Notes: generated from the sequence alone by a model not told the origin. 15,384 nucleotides of DNA from an uncultured Fretibacterium sp. (GCF_938030725.1 NZ_CALHIQ010000091.1:1-15384); one strand, 5' to 3'; shown: positions 1 through 8,252, numbered from the stretch's first letter. Made by a program: numbers and translations.

Positions 1-250
1 CGTCTACGTGGACGAGAGGCTCCGCCTGCTCCACGCGAGAGAGGTGGAGGATCAGAGGATTGTCCGAGGGACGCCCCTTGGCCCGATAAATCCCCTTCAC
101 CGCCTCCGGGTTCAGCGCGTTCGCCCCAAGCCCATAGACCGTCTCCGTCGGAAAGGCCACCAGGCCTCCCTCCCTCAGCACGTCCGCCGCGCGGGCCATC
201 AACTCCCCGCTGGGGTTCCAGGGGTCCACCTCAATCCTCAGCGTCTTCAT
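1..250 (-). CDS. tsaC: L-threonylcarbamoyladenylate synthase (TsaC/Sua5/YrdC family), 5' part only
   Basis: This is the first 83 codons of a gene that runs off the left edge. The family makes threonylcarbamoyl-AMP from threonine, bicarbonate and ATP. This is the first step of t6A modification at position 37 of ANN-decoding tRNAs, in the cytoplasm. Visible are the YrdC-fold opening LVAFPTETVYGLGANA (residues 30-45) and the substrate-binding KxR...SxN signature in AKGRPSDNPL (K58, R60, S62, N64). The ATG at 250 lies 7 bases after the tgt stop, with a GGAGGGG about 14 bases upstream, so it is probably the last visible gene of the rimP-nusA operon. Whether it is the short TsaC form or the longer Sua5 form with a C-terminal domain cannot be told, because the 3' part is missing. 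The family assignment is firm; the symbol tsaC versus sua5 (ywlC) is open. Confidence 0.93.
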   Translation of the reverse strand, partial: MKTLRIEVDPWNPSGELMARAADVLREGGLVAFPTETVYGLGANALNPEAVKGIYRAKGRPSDNPLILHLSRVEQAEPLVHVD

Positions 251-257
251 CCCGCAG

Positions 258-1394
258 TCAGCGCTCCCCTCCGGCGTCCCTTGCCGGTCCGTCCACAAAC
301 TTCGCGTTGAACTCGGCGCGAAACGCCGGAAAGGTCCCGTTGAGGATGGCCTCCCTGGCCCTGGCAGCGAGGTTCAGCGTGAAGCTCAAGTTGTGCAGCG
401 TACACAGACGGGCCGCCAGAATTTCGCCGCAGTGATAAAGGTGCCTCAGATACGCGCGAGAAAAACCGCGGCAGAGGCGGCAGCCGCACTCCGGATCGAC
501 CGGACCGAAATCGTGCTCGTACTGCTTCCCCTTAATATTAACACGTCCAAAGGACGTAAAGAGCGTCCCGTTGCGCCCGTTCCGCGTGGGAAGGACACAG
601 TCGAACATGTCCACCCCGCGGGCGATGCCCTCGACGACGTTGGAGGGGTAGCCCACCCCCATGAGGTAGCGGGGTTTATCCCGCGGCATGACGCCGTTCA
701 GCAGGTCCAGAACGTGGTACATCACCTCATGGGGCTCACCGACGGACAGCCCTCCGATGCCAAAGCCAGGGAAGCCCAGCTCCACGATCTCCTCCGCGCT
801 GCGGAGCCGAAGGTCATCGTAGACGGACCCCTGCACGATGCCGAAGAGCGCCTGATCCTCCCGACTGTGTGCCTCCTGCGACCGGCGGGCCCAGAGCGTG
901 GTGCGGGCGAGAGCGGTCTCGGCCTGAGCGTGGTCCGCGGGGAAGGGACCGCACTGGTCGAAGCACATGGCGACGTCGCTGCCCAAAAGCTCCTGGACGC
1001 GCATGGACCACTCAGGCGACATCACGTGCTTTGAGCCGTCCAGGTGCGACCGGCACACCACCGCCTCATCCGTCACCCTGTTGAGGTCCGCCAGAGAAAA
1101 GACCTGAAATCCGCCGCTGTCCGTCAGGATGGGGTGGTCCCAGCTCATGAAGCGATGCAGCCCGCCTGCTTCCGCCACCAGCTCCGCGCCGGGCCTGAGG
1201 TAGAGGTGGTAGGTGTTCCCAAGGACGATCTGGGCACCGATCTCCTCCAGCTCCCAGGGCGCCATGGCCTTCACCGTAGCCTGAGTGCCCACCGGCATGA
1301 AGACCGGCGTCCGGATCACGCCGTGGGGCGTGGTCAACTCCCCCGCCCTGGCGCCGGTCTGCGGGCAGACGGCAAGGACCTTGAACTCAAACAT
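258..1394 (-). CDS. tgt: queuine tRNA-ribosyltransferase (tRNA-guanine transglycosylase)
   Basis: Tgt exchanges the guanine at the wobble position of GUN-anticodon tRNAs (Asp, Asn, His, Tyr) for the queuosine precursor preQ1. The 378-residue product has the usual bacterial length. It carries TDSGGFQVFS with the general base Asp at residue 92, GIVQGS (185-190), and GVDMFDCVLPTR with the predicted nucleophile Asp265. The zinc site is C303-x-C305-x2-C308-x25-H334. The ATG at 1394 is chosen because MFEFKVL matches a normal family start. The same frame stays open 60 codons further upstream, but that stretch is low-complexity Arg-rich sequence lying antisense-like over tatD in another frame. The start overlaps the tatD stop by 8 bases (ATGTTTGA), which suggests translational coupling. 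No queuosine biosynthesis genes are visible in the window. Confidence 0.97.
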   Translation of the reverse strand: MFEFKVLAVCPQTGARAGELTTPHGVIRTPVFMPVGTQATVKAMAPWELEEIGAQIVLGNTYHLYLRPGAELVAEAGGLHRFMSWDHPILTDSGGFQVFSLADLNRVTDEAVVCRSHLDGSKHVMSPEWSMRVQELLGSDVAMCFDQCGPFPADHAQAETALARTTLWARRSQEAHSREDQALFGIVQGSVYDDLRLRSAEEIVELGFPGFGIGGLSVGEPHEVMYHVLDLLNGVMPRDKPRYLMGVGYPSNVVEGIARGVDMFDCVLPTRNGRNGTLFTSFGRVNIKGKQYEHDFGPVDPECGCRLCRGFSRAYLRHLYHCGEILAARLCTLHNLSFTLNLAARAREAILNGTFPAFRAEFNAKFVDGPARDAGGER

Positions 1395-2169
1395 GCGCTT
1401 CCCTCCCCCAGCCGAAGAACCCGTCCGCGTTGCGCGCAATCTGGCCCGAGAGCTCCTCCAGCGGCACGCCCCGCACCTCCGCCAACGCCTCGTAGACGTA
1501 GCGCACGTAGGCCGGCTCGTTGAGCCGCCCCCGAAAGGGGACGGGCGCCATCCAAGGGCAGTCCGTTTCCGCAAGGAGGCGATCGGCCGGGATGAGGCGC
1601 GCCACCTCGCGAAGCTCCACGCTCCTCTTCCACGTCACGGCGCCGCCCAGGGCGCAGAGCGCCCCCAGGCTCAGCACCTCGTCAAGGAACTTCAGCCCGC
1701 CGTCGTAACAGTGAAAGAGCAGTTTGAGGCCCCGAAAATCTCCGAGGATCGCCAGGGCGTCCTCCATGGCCTCGCGGACGTGCAGGACCACGGGCATCCC
1801 CACCCCTTCGGCCCAGGCGAGCTGCCGCTGAAAGACCTCTCGCTGCACCTTTCGGGGCGAAAGGTCGTAGTGGTAGTCCAGCCCCATCTCCCCAAGGGCC
1901 AGAGTGCGGCAGTCCTCCGCCATCTGCAGCAGCTCCTCCGGAAGGGCCTCCGCGTAGCGGGAGGCCTCATGAGGGTGGATTCCGACGGCAGCCCAGGCCC
2001 CGTAGCCTTCAAATCGATGGGCCATCCGGACCGCCTCACGGCTGTCCTCCAGGTCGCAGCCCACGATCAGCATCCGCCCCACGCCCGCGGAGGCGGCCCG
2101 CTCCATCAGCGCCTCAGCGTCCTTCCGCAGCTCGTCGGAGTTCGGGTGACAATGGGAATCGATCAACAT
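1387..2169 (-). CDS. tatD: TatD-family metal-dependent hydrolase (deoxyribonuclease)
   Basis: This 260-residue protein is a cytoplasmic TIM-barrel hydrolase of the TatD/YcfH family, whose studied members are metal-dependent DNases/exonucleases. The metal ligands are all visible: DSHCH (H6, H8), LGEMGLDYH (E94), VLHVREA (H130), LLFHCYDGG (H153) and AETDCPWMAP (D203). The common family motif RGxxNEP is present as RGRLNEP. The Cys in DCPW, where many homologues have Ser, is a mild variation. The ATG at 2169 overlaps the end of the truB-ribF gene by 7 bases (ATGTTGA) and its own end overlaps tgt by 8. It is therefore likely made from the same transcript. Family membership is clear; the physiological substrate in this organism is unknown. 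Confidence 0.95.
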   Translation of the reverse strand: MLIDSHCHPNSDELRKDAEALMERAASAGVGRMLIVGCDLEDSREAVRMAHRFEGYGAWAAVGIHPHEASRYAEALPEELLQMAEDCRTLALGEMGLDYHYDLSPRKVQREVFQRQLAWAEGVGMPVVLHVREAMEDALAILGDFRGLKLLFHCYDGGLKFLDEVLSLGALCALGGAVTWKRSVELREVARLIPADRLLAETDCPWMAPVPFRGRLNEPAYVRYVYEALAEVRGVPLEELSGQIARNADGFFGWGREAHV

Positions 2170-4082
2170 TCGGCAAGCCTCCAGGTCCTCGGCTCAAAGG
2201 CGCCCTCCGCCTCCATGGCCGCCAGGGATTCGGCGAAGGCGGCATAGAGCGAAGCGTGCCCGGCGAGCTCCTCGCGCCCCGCCTCGCGGCAGCGCTCGAC
2301 GTCCTGCGCGATCTGCGCCGCCAGCGCCTGCGCGTTGGGGAAGCGGACCATGGGGCGCAGCCGCCGGATCAGAAATACGGGCAGCTCCCTCCCGTAGAGG
2401 TCACCTTCGAAGTCGAGGACAAAAACCTCCGCCCTCATCTCCGGAACGTCCCCAAAGGTGGGGTTCTCGCCCACCGAGAGCGCCCCGCAGTGCCAGCGTC
2501 CGTCGATGGGGATAAGGGCAACGTAGACGCCCGCGCCAGGACGGGTCAGCGCCTTTGAGAGGTCGACGTTCGCCGTCGGAAACCCCAACTCGTGCCCGCG
2601 CCGGTCGCCGTGGACCACCGTCCCCCAGAAGAACCAGGGGAAGCCCAGGACCTTCTCGGCCAGCGCCGCATCCCCCTCCATGACGGCGCGGCGTACCTCC
2701 GTGCTGGAGAGGCGAAGCCCGTCGCAGGTCAGGAGCTCCACGGCCTCCGCGGGAAGCCCATCGTCCCGACAGAGGGAGAGCAACGCTTCCGCCGTGCCCT
2801 CCTGCCCGCGGCCAAAGCGGAAGTTGCGCCCCACCACCACCCCGCCCACGGGAAACGTCTTCCGCAGCCGGCGCCAGAAGGCGTCGGGCGAAAGGTCCTG
2901 GACCTCCTCGTCGAAGTTCAGGACAAGGAGGCGGGGGACCCGCAGGACGCGACGGACCAGCTCCCGTTCGCGGAGGGTGAAGAGCGTTGCGTCGAGCTTC
3001 CCCAGAAAGACCCCTGGGTGAGGCTCAAAGGTCACGGCGCCCCAATCCTCGTTCAGGAGCGTCGCAAGGTCCCGCGCCCGTTCCAAAAGCCGCGCGTGCC
3101 CCCGGTGAAACCCGTCGAAGGCCCCGATGGCGAGGATCGGGCCCCGCGCGGCACCGGGGTGTTCCGCTCCGTCCTGAAGCAGGACGTTCGCGCGGGGCCG
3201 CAGCATCGTCCCGTCGCCCTCGTCCCGCCGGTCCACGAAGCTCAGGAGCCCTCGCCCCTCGGCGCAGAACGCCTGGTCCGGCGGGACCGGTCCTGGGACG
3301 TAGCGGCCCGCCTCGGCCAGCGGGACGGGAAGGCCATGCAGCAGCGTCGCCTCAGCAGCCCCGGACAGCTCGACGCGATGAAACAGGCGGGACACGGTGC
3401 TCAGGGGCTGAAGCTTCAGGCGCCCCTCGCGCAGCAGGACCTCCGCGCGGTCCGGCGACAGGGCCGCGTCCACGTGGAAGCCTCCCGTGGACAGGCGCCT
3501 CAAAGACTCGATGCAGGCTCCACAGCCCAGCCGCTCCCCGATATCCCGCGCGATGCTCCGGACGTAGGTCCCCTTGCCGCAGAGGACCTCCACGTCGAAG
3601 CACCCTTCCTCAAGGGTCGACGTCCGACGAATGGACCGGACAAAGACGGCCCTGGGCTGGAGGGGGACGTCCAGCCCCGCGCGCGCCAGCCTGTGGGAGG
3701 GGCGCCCCCCCAGCTTCAGCGCGGAGATCTCGGGCGGACGCTGCATGCGCCATCCGAGGAAGGAGAGGAGGACCCGGTCAACGTCCCCGGCCGACACACG
3801 GCTCGCGTCGCCCTGATAAAGGACTCCGCCTGAGTAGTCGCAGGTATCCGTAGCCGTGCCCAGGCGCACCCGGGCACGATAGAGCTTGGGCAGCATCATG
3901 ACGTAGTCCGAGGCGCGGGTGGCCACGCCGACCAGAAGGACGAGGAGCCCCGACGCCGTGGAGTCCAGCGTCCCCGCGTGCCCCACGCGCGTCCCCTTCC
4001 CGAGGAGGCCACGCAGGCGCCCCACGCAGGTCGCGCTCCGCATCCCCAGGGGCTTGTCAATCAGCAGAATCCCACTCAGCAT
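2163..4082 (-). CDS. truB-ribF: fusion of tRNA pseudouridine-55 synthase (TruB) and bifunctional riboflavin kinase/FAD synthetase (RibF)
   Basis: One uninterrupted frame of 639 residues joins two enzymes normally encoded by adjacent genes. Residues about 1-300 are TruB, which makes pseudouridine 55 in the T-loop of tRNAs. It opens with SGILLIDKPLGMRS and has GHAGTLDSTASGLL with catalytic Asp40, the KLYRARVRLG strand and GKGTYVRSIARDIG. Residues about 313-620 are RibF, which makes FMN and then FAD from riboflavin. The nucleotidyltransferase half has GAFDGFHRGH (320-329, with the HxGH motif), GRNFRFGRG and SSTEVRR. The kinase half has GDRRGHELGFPTAN (about 492-505), GENPTFGD and GDLYGRELPV. A short linker around residues 300-315 joins the two halves. 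The ATG at 4082 has GGAAG 7 bases upstream and matches the usual TruB start. The frame is open for 15 more codons upstream, but these are not family-like. It overlaps nrnA by 26 bases. Confidence 0.95.
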   Translation of the reverse strand: MLSGILLIDKPLGMRSATCVGRLRGLLGKGTRVGHAGTLDSTASGLLVLLVGVATRASDYVMMLPKLYRARVRLGTATDTCDYSGGVLYQGDASRVSAGDVDRVLLSFLGWRMQRPPEISALKLGGRPSHRLARAGLDVPLQPRAVFVRSIRRTSTLEEGCFDVEVLCGKGTYVRSIARDIGERLGCGACIESLRRLSTGGFHVDAALSPDRAEVLLREGRLKLQPLSTVSRLFHRVELSGAAEATLLHGLPVPLAEAGRYVPGPVPPDQAFCAEGRGLLSFVDRRDEGDGTMLRPRANVLLQDGAEHPGAARGPILAIGAFDGFHRGHARLLERARDLATLLNEDWGAVTFEPHPGVFLGKLDATLFTLRERELVRRVLRVPRLLVLNFDEEVQDLSPDAFWRRLRKTFPVGGVVVGRNFRFGRGQEGTAEALLSLCRDDGLPAEAVELLTCDGLRLSSTEVRRAVMEGDAALAEKVLGFPWFFWGTVVHGDRRGHELGFPTANVDLSKALTRPGAGVYVALIPIDGRWHCGALSVGENPTFGDVPEMRAEVFVLDFEGDLYGRELPVFLIRRLRPMVRFPNAQALAAQIAQDVERCREAGREELAGHASLYAAFAESLAAMEAEGAFEPRTWRLAEC

Positions 4083-5073
4083 AGCGATCTTCCAAAAGCT
4101 TCGGGATCGTTTCAAGGTAGCCCGCAAGGTCGCCGGTCAACGTCGCCCCGGCCGCGCGGGGATGGCCGCCGCCTCCAAAGGAGCGGGCGACCTCCGCCGC
4201 GGGAAATATCCCACCACGGGATCGAAAGCTCGCCTTGATCTGTGCCGGGCTCAGCTCCGTCAGGAACACGGCCAGGCGGACCCCGTGGATCTTCATCAGG
4301 CTGCCGGGGAGCCCCTCCGTGTCCGACGCCTCGGCGCCAACCGCCTTGAAGTCCTCAGGCCCCAGCCATCCCAGGGCGAAGACGTTCTCCGGGCCAAACA
4401 CCCGGACGTGAGAAAAGGCACGCCCCCACAGGGCGACCCCCGCCGGCGTGCGCGTCTGGTTGATCTCGTCGTCAACGACGTCCGGCTCCACGCCGAGTTC
4501 GATGAGCTCCGCCACCAGCCGGTGCGTTTCAGGGGACGTGTTGGAGAAGGTGAACCCGCCGCTGTCCGTCCATATCCCGACGTAAAGGCTCTGGGCGATG
4601 CCCCGCGACAACGGCCACCCTCCCGCCCTCAGGATGCGGAACACCAGCTCGGACGTTGAGGAGCTTCCGGGATCGACACAATTCGTCGTGCCGAACAGGG
4701 TGTTGTCCTCGTGGTGGTCGATGTTGAGCACCCGCACTCCGGGGGCCGGTGCCGTGAAGTCCTTGACGCTCCGCTCCACGTTGGCGCAGTCCAGAAAGAC
4801 GTAGAGCTCCTCCGGGTCGCTGAAGCTGAAGGGGACGGGGCACAGCGCATAGTTCTCCGTGTGGTCGAGGAAGCGATAGGCGGGGGTGACGGTCTTGTCA
4901 AGCCCCATCCAGCGGATGCGCTTCCCCTGGAGCATCCCCGCGCCAAAGAGCGCAGTGAGGAAGCCCAGGGCGTCGCCGTCCGCTTTCTGGTGGGTAAAGA
5001 GCGTCCAGGAAGGGGCCTCCGTCAGGAGGTCGGACACCCGGCGTATTTCCTCCAAGGAGGGGCCTTCAATCAT
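4057..5073 (-). CDS. nrnA: DHH/DHHA1 phosphoesterase, NrnA-like oligoribonuclease / pAp phosphatase
   Basis: The 338-residue product is of NrnA type. Such enzymes degrade 2-5 nt RNAs, and several also dephosphorylate 3'-phosphoadenosine 5'-phosphate. The DHH-domain metal ligands are all visible: HQKADGDALG (H28, D32, D34), FLDCAN (D95), NIDHHEDN (D119-H120-H121) and YVGIWTDSGGFTFSNT (D170). The C-terminal DHHA1 substrate-binding motif is SFGGGGHPRAAGA (about residues 298-310). The ATG at 5073 overlaps the rbfA stop by 8 bases (ATGATTGA) with GGTGA 5 bases upstream. A GTG at 5082, with AGAAGG behind it, is an alternative that adds 3 residues. The location between rbfA and truB matches the known ribosome-maturation context in Gram-positive and related operons. 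NrnA versus a related DHH enzyme cannot be settled by eye, but the length and context favour NrnA. Confidence 0.93.
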   Translation of the reverse strand: MIEGPSLEEIRRVSDLLTEAPSWTLFTHQKADGDALGFLTALFGAGMLQGKRIRWMGLDKTVTPAYRFLDHTENYALCPVPFSFSDPEELYVFLDCANVERSVKDFTAPAPGVRVLNIDHHEDNTLFGTTNCVDPGSSSTSELVFRILRAGGWPLSRGIAQSLYVGIWTDSGGFTFSNTSPETHRLVAELIELGVEPDVVDDEINQTRTPAGVALWGRAFSHVRVFGPENVFALGWLGPEDFKAVGAEASDTEGLPGSLMKIHGVRLAVFLTELSPAQIKASFRSRGGIFPAAEVARSFGGGGHPRAAGATLTGDLAGYLETIPKLLEDRYAEWDSAD

Positions 5074-5470
5074 TGGACTCACCCGCCCCTTCTTCCGTCA
5101 CATCAGGCTCCTGGGCATCGGCGCGAGCGGAATCCATACCCAGGCGATTCAGGATGCCGTCGATGCGCTCGCCGTAGTCCGCGCTCTCATCGGGGACGAA
5201 GTCGAGGGAGGGGATTCGGCGCAGCTTCAGCACCTGTCCGAGGAGCGTCCGAAGCGCGCCCCGGACGCTCGCCAACTCCTCGCGGAGTTCCCCCCTCCGC
5301 TCCGGGGTCAGGGCGGTGAAAAAGACCTTTGCGACGTCGAGGTCCCGGCTGCAGTCCACGCCGGTGATGATCGCATCCTTCACCGTCTCCTTCTTGATCC
5401 GGCTCTCAAGAAGGAGGGATATCTCCCGTTGAAGCTGCTTGTTGATCCTTGCCATACGAAAAGTACCCAA
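5066..5470 (-). CDS. rbfA: 30S ribosome-binding factor A
   Basis: RbfA is a small KH-fold protein that binds the 30S subunit and helps mature the 5' end of 16S rRNA. The 134-residue product has the family pattern: ARINKQLQREISLLLESRIK, then the A/G-rich strand region around DAIITGVDCSRDLDVAKVFFTAL, and LRRIPSLDFVPDESADYGERID near the C-terminus. An acidic tail follows (about 115-134). The start is unusual. A TTG at 5470 has an excellent AGGAGG exactly 7 bases upstream, whereas the in-frame ATG at 5455 looks like a classical RbfA start but has no ribosome binding site at proper distance. I chose the TTG. A 45-base gap separates it from infB, the only real gap inside the operon, and its end overlaps nrnA. 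Confidence 0.94.
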   Translation of the reverse strand: MGTFRMARINKQLQREISLLLESRIKKETVKDAIITGVDCSRDLDVAKVFFTALTPERRGELREELASVRGALRTLLGQVLKLRRIPSLDFVPDESADYGERIDGILNRLGMDSARADAQEPDVTEEGAGESND

Positions 5471-5515
5471 ACCCGTTCCTCCTCCCGCGGGCTCAATCTA
5501 AAATCCGAACGCGCC

Positions 5516-7636
5516 TTAGAGGCTGCGCTTCTCCTCGACGACGTCGTAGACCTCCAGCAGGTCGCCCACCAGGAAGTCCTGATACCCCTCAAGGGCCACG
5601 CCGCAGTCCATACCCGCCTTGACCTCCCTCGCCTCGTCCTTGAAGTGGCGCAGCGTGGCGATCCTTCCGTCCCACAAGACGACACCGTCCCGGACAAGTC
5701 GGACCCGCGCCGTGCGGCGAATGAGGCCCTGCATGACGTGGCAGCCGGCGATCTTGCCCGCCTTCGGCACCTTGAACGTTTCCCGAATCTCCACCTCGCC
5801 CAGGGACTCCTCGCGGAGGACGGGCTTCAGGAGGCCGGACATGGCCGCCTTCACGTCATCGATGGCGTCGTAGATGACGCTGTAGGTGCGGATCTCAACC
5901 CCATCCACCTCCGCCGCGCGCTTTGCGTTGGCGTCGGGACGGACGTTGAAGCCCACGATGACGGCGTTCGAGGTGGAGGCCAGCATGACGTCGGACTCGG
6001 CGATGCGCCCCACTCCTCGATGGATGATGGAAACGCCCACCTCGTTCGTGGCCAGCTTCTCCAGAGAGGCGCAGAGGGCCTCCAGCGAGCCCTGTACGTC
6101 GCACTTGACCACGAGGTTGAGCTGCGGAAGCTCTCCCTCCTTAAGCTGCGAGTAGAGGTCGTCCAGGGAGGTACGCCTGGCCGTCGTCGTCCCCTCGTCC
6201 CGCTCCCGGGCGCGGGCCTCGGCCATCATCGCGCGCGCTTCGCGCTCGCTTCCCACGACGGTGAAGGTTTCACCGGGCTGCGGGACCTCGTCAAGGCCAA
6301 GTATCTCCGCCGGCATACTGGGCCCGACCTTCTTGGTGGGCTTCCCCGCCCAGTCGAAGAGCGCGCGTATCTTGCCCCAGGCCGTGCCGAACAGGACGAT
6401 ATCTCCCAACTGCAGCGTCCCCTTCTGGACGATGACCGTAGCGACGGGGCCCTTCCCCTTGTCCAGCTCCGCCTCGATCACGACGCCCTCAGGCGATGCG
6501 CCGGCGTCCCCCTTGAGCTCCTGCATCTCCGCCTCCAGCAGGACGCGCTCCAGCAGCTCCGGGATGCCCTTCCCCGTCTTGGCCGAAACCTCGACGGCCC
6601 CAACCTCGCCGCCCCAGCCTTCGAGGAAGACCTCCTGCTCCGTGAGCTGCTGACGTACCCGATCCGGGTTGGCCGTCGGCTTATCCACCTTGTTGATGGC
6701 GACCACCAGCGGCACGTGGGCCGCCTTGATGTGGTTGATGGCCTCCTTCGTCTGGGGCATGACCCCGTCGTCCGCCCCAATGACCAGGATGACGATATCC
6801 GTCACGTTCGCGCCCCGCGCGCGCATGGCCGTGAAGGCCTCGTGCCCCGGCGTGTCCAGAAAGACGATGGGCCTGCCCTCGTGCGTGACAACGTAAGCGC
6901 CGATGTGCTGCGTGATGCCGCCCGCCTCCTGCGCCGTGACGTTTGAATGGCGAATGGAGTCGAGAAGCGTCGTCTTGCCGTGATCGACGTGCCCCATCAC
7001 GGTCACGATGGGGGGGCGGGCCGTCAGGACCCCTGGCTTCCGGGCCGCAGCGTCCGCCGCGCCGTGCTTTTTGGCGCCCTTCCCCGCCTTCTTCTCGTGA
7101 AAGACCGCCTCGGCCTTCTTCACGGCGGGGAGCACCTCGAACTGCACGCCGAACTTTTTCGAGAAGACCGCCAAAACCGCGTCGTTGACGGCCGTCATGG
7201 CGGAGAGCATCATCCCCGAATCCATCAGCGCCTTCACCGCGTCGGCGCTCGATACGCCCATGGCCTGCGCCGCCGACTTGATCGCGTCCCCGGCGTGAAT
7301 CTCAACGCGCCGTCCCTTCTCCGGAGCCTCCTCGGACCCCTTGGCATCCACCTTGGGCGCCGCCGGCTTCTCCTTGGGAGCCGTCTTTTTCGCCTCCTCC
7401 GTTTTCGCCTGTGGTGCGGATTTCCCATCTGCCGTTGCCTTCCCGGCACCCGGCGACGGCTTTTTCTTCTTCTCCGCCTCGGCCAGAAGGGACTCCACCA
7501 TCTGAGCCTCCTCGTTGGTGATGGAGCTCATATGCGTCTTGATCTGAATTCCAAGCTGTTCCAAAACCGCCATCAGTTCCTTATTGCTCCTGTTCAGCTT
7601 CTTCGCCAGTTCGTAAACCCGTATCTTGTTGTTCAA
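5516..7636 (-). CDS. infB: translation initiation factor IF-2
   Basis: IF-2 is the GTPase that brings fMet-tRNA to the 30S subunit and promotes subunit joining. With the chosen start it has 706 residues. It begins NNKIRVYELAKKLN, the standard IF-2 N-terminal domain. A Lys/Ala/Pro/Glu-rich linker follows (about 55-110), then a second N-terminal subdomain. The G domain has GHVDHGKTT (215-223), GGITQHIGAY, DTPGH (261-265), NKVD (315-318) and SAK (351-353). Domains II, III and IV follow. The start is a TTG at 7636 with GGGGAG upstream. The frame extends to another TTG at 7657, adding 7 residues, but that one has a poor ribosome binding site. No ATG lies near the conserved N-terminus, so a non-ATG start is required. 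It overlaps the ylxR-L7Ae gene by 56 bases in another frame. Confidence 0.97.
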   Translation of the reverse strand: MNNKIRVYELAKKLNRSNKELMAVLEQLGIQIKTHMSSITNEEAQMVESLLAEAEKKKKPSPGAGKATADGKSAPQAKTEEAKKTAPKEKPAAPKVDAKGSEEAPEKGRRVEIHAGDAIKSAAQAMGVSSADAVKALMDSGMMLSAMTAVNDAVLAVFSKKFGVQFEVLPAVKKAEAVFHEKKAGKGAKKHGAADAAARKPGVLTARPPIVTVMGHVDHGKTTLLDSIRHSNVTAQEAGGITQHIGAYVVTHEGRPIVFLDTPGHEAFTAMRARGANVTDIVILVIGADDGVMPQTKEAINHIKAAHVPLVVAINKVDKPTANPDRVRQQLTEQEVFLEGWGGEVGAVEVSAKTGKGIPELLERVLLEAEMQELKGDAGASPEGVVIEAELDKGKGPVATVIVQKGTLQLGDIVLFGTAWGKIRALFDWAGKPTKKVGPSMPAEILGLDEVPQPGETFTVVGSEREARAMMAEARARERDEGTTTARRTSLDDLYSQLKEGELPQLNLVVKCDVQGSLEALCASLEKLATNEVGVSIIHRGVGRIAESDVMLASTSNAVIVGFNVRPDANAKRAAEVDGVEIRTYSVIYDAIDDVKAAMSGLLKPVLREESLGEVEIRETFKVPKAGKIAGCHVMQGLIRRTARVRLVRDGVVLWDGRIATLRHFKDEAREVKAGMDCGVALEGYQDFLVGDLLEVYDVVEEKRSL

Positions 7637-8252
7637 GGGCGTCTCCCCCTTCTCCAAGCAAAGCCCTGATCTTGTCCGCCAGCCCGCTTCGGGCCGGCAG
7701 GGCTATAATCTGCACGTTCCCGGCTCCCAGAGCCGTTGAAAGCCTCTCCCCGCCCAAGGGCAGCACCCGATGCTCATGACCGCCGCCCCGCTCCATGGAC
7801 GAGGCCGCGAGTCCTTCCGCGAACGATCTCACCGATCCCGACGCATCCTGCGCCGTCAAGAGCAGGAGGGGGCGCCCGGCGTGGGCATGGACGTCATCTC
7901 TCCCCACCAGTATCTGCCCCGCGCGGCGGGAAAGCCCCAAAAGCGAGCGAAGCTCCTTCATGCGTTCCTCCGGACCGCGCTCCGACGCATAGGAGGCGAT
8001 GCAGCGCTCCAGGTCCGCCCAACATTCGTCCGACAGCGCCGCCTTCAGGGCGCGGGAAAGGGCCCCCGTCCTCCTGGCCCTCCTCAGGCACTCCAGGTTG
8101 AGGCACAGGTAGGCTCCCCGTCCCGGCAGCTTGCCCGTGACGTCCAGCACCGCCCTGCCGTCCGGCGTGCGGGCGATGCGGACCAGTGCCCTCTTCGGCG
8201 CCTCCGTGCGGCAGGCGACGCACGTGCGCGGCCTCTGTCGAGTCGCGGTCAC
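7581..8252 (-). CDS. fused YlxR (RnpM, DUF448) and L7Ae/L30e-type (YlxQ) RNA-binding protein
   Basis: The 223-residue protein joins two domains that in Bacillus are the adjacent genes ylxR and ylxQ between nusA and infB. Residues about 7-80 are YlxR: RPRTCVACR, LVRIARTPDG, then the signature KLPGRGAYLC. YlxR (RnpM) has been reported to bind RNase P RNA in Bacillus and to act on transcription in other species. Residues about 98-199 are L7Ae-like: LRSLLGLSRRAGQILVGRDD, LLLLTAQDAS and NVQIIALPARSGLADKIRALL, a fold that binds kink-turn RNA. Four cysteines (C11, C14, C50, C55) could form a zinc site. The start is GTG at 8252, sharing one base with the nusA stop (TAGTG). The last 18 residues or so are acidic/Gln-rich and encoded inside the infB overlap. 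Fused YlxR-L7Ae proteins are known from alphaproteobacteria. The exact role here is inferred. Confidence 0.9.
   Translation of the reverse strand: MTATRQRPRTCVACRTEAPKRALVRIARTPDGRAVLDVTGKLPGRGAYLCLNLECLRRARRTGALSRALKAALSDECWADLERCIASYASERGPEERMKELRSLLGLSRRAGQILVGRDDVHAHAGRPLLLLTAQDASGSVRSFAEGLAASSMERGGGHEHRVLPLGGERLSTALGAGNVQIIALPARSGLADKIRALLGEGGDALEQQDTGLRTGEEAEQEQ

Noticed and set aside
1395..1574. 60-codon upstream extension of tgt
   Set aside because: It is Arg/Ser-rich, overlaps tatD out of frame, and homologues start at the MFEFKVL position.
2592..3833. Long plus-strand open frame (413 codons) opposite truB-ribF
   Set aside because: It lies antisense to a clearly recognised gene, is rich in Arg, Pro, Gly and Gln with no family motif, and is the expected shadow of GC-rich codon usage.
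4886..6946. Very long plus-strand open frame (686 codons) opposite nrnA, rbfA and infB
   Set aside because: It spans several real genes on the other strand, has low-complexity Leu/Arg/His/Asp-rich translation and no recognisable domain; a shadow of infB codon bias.
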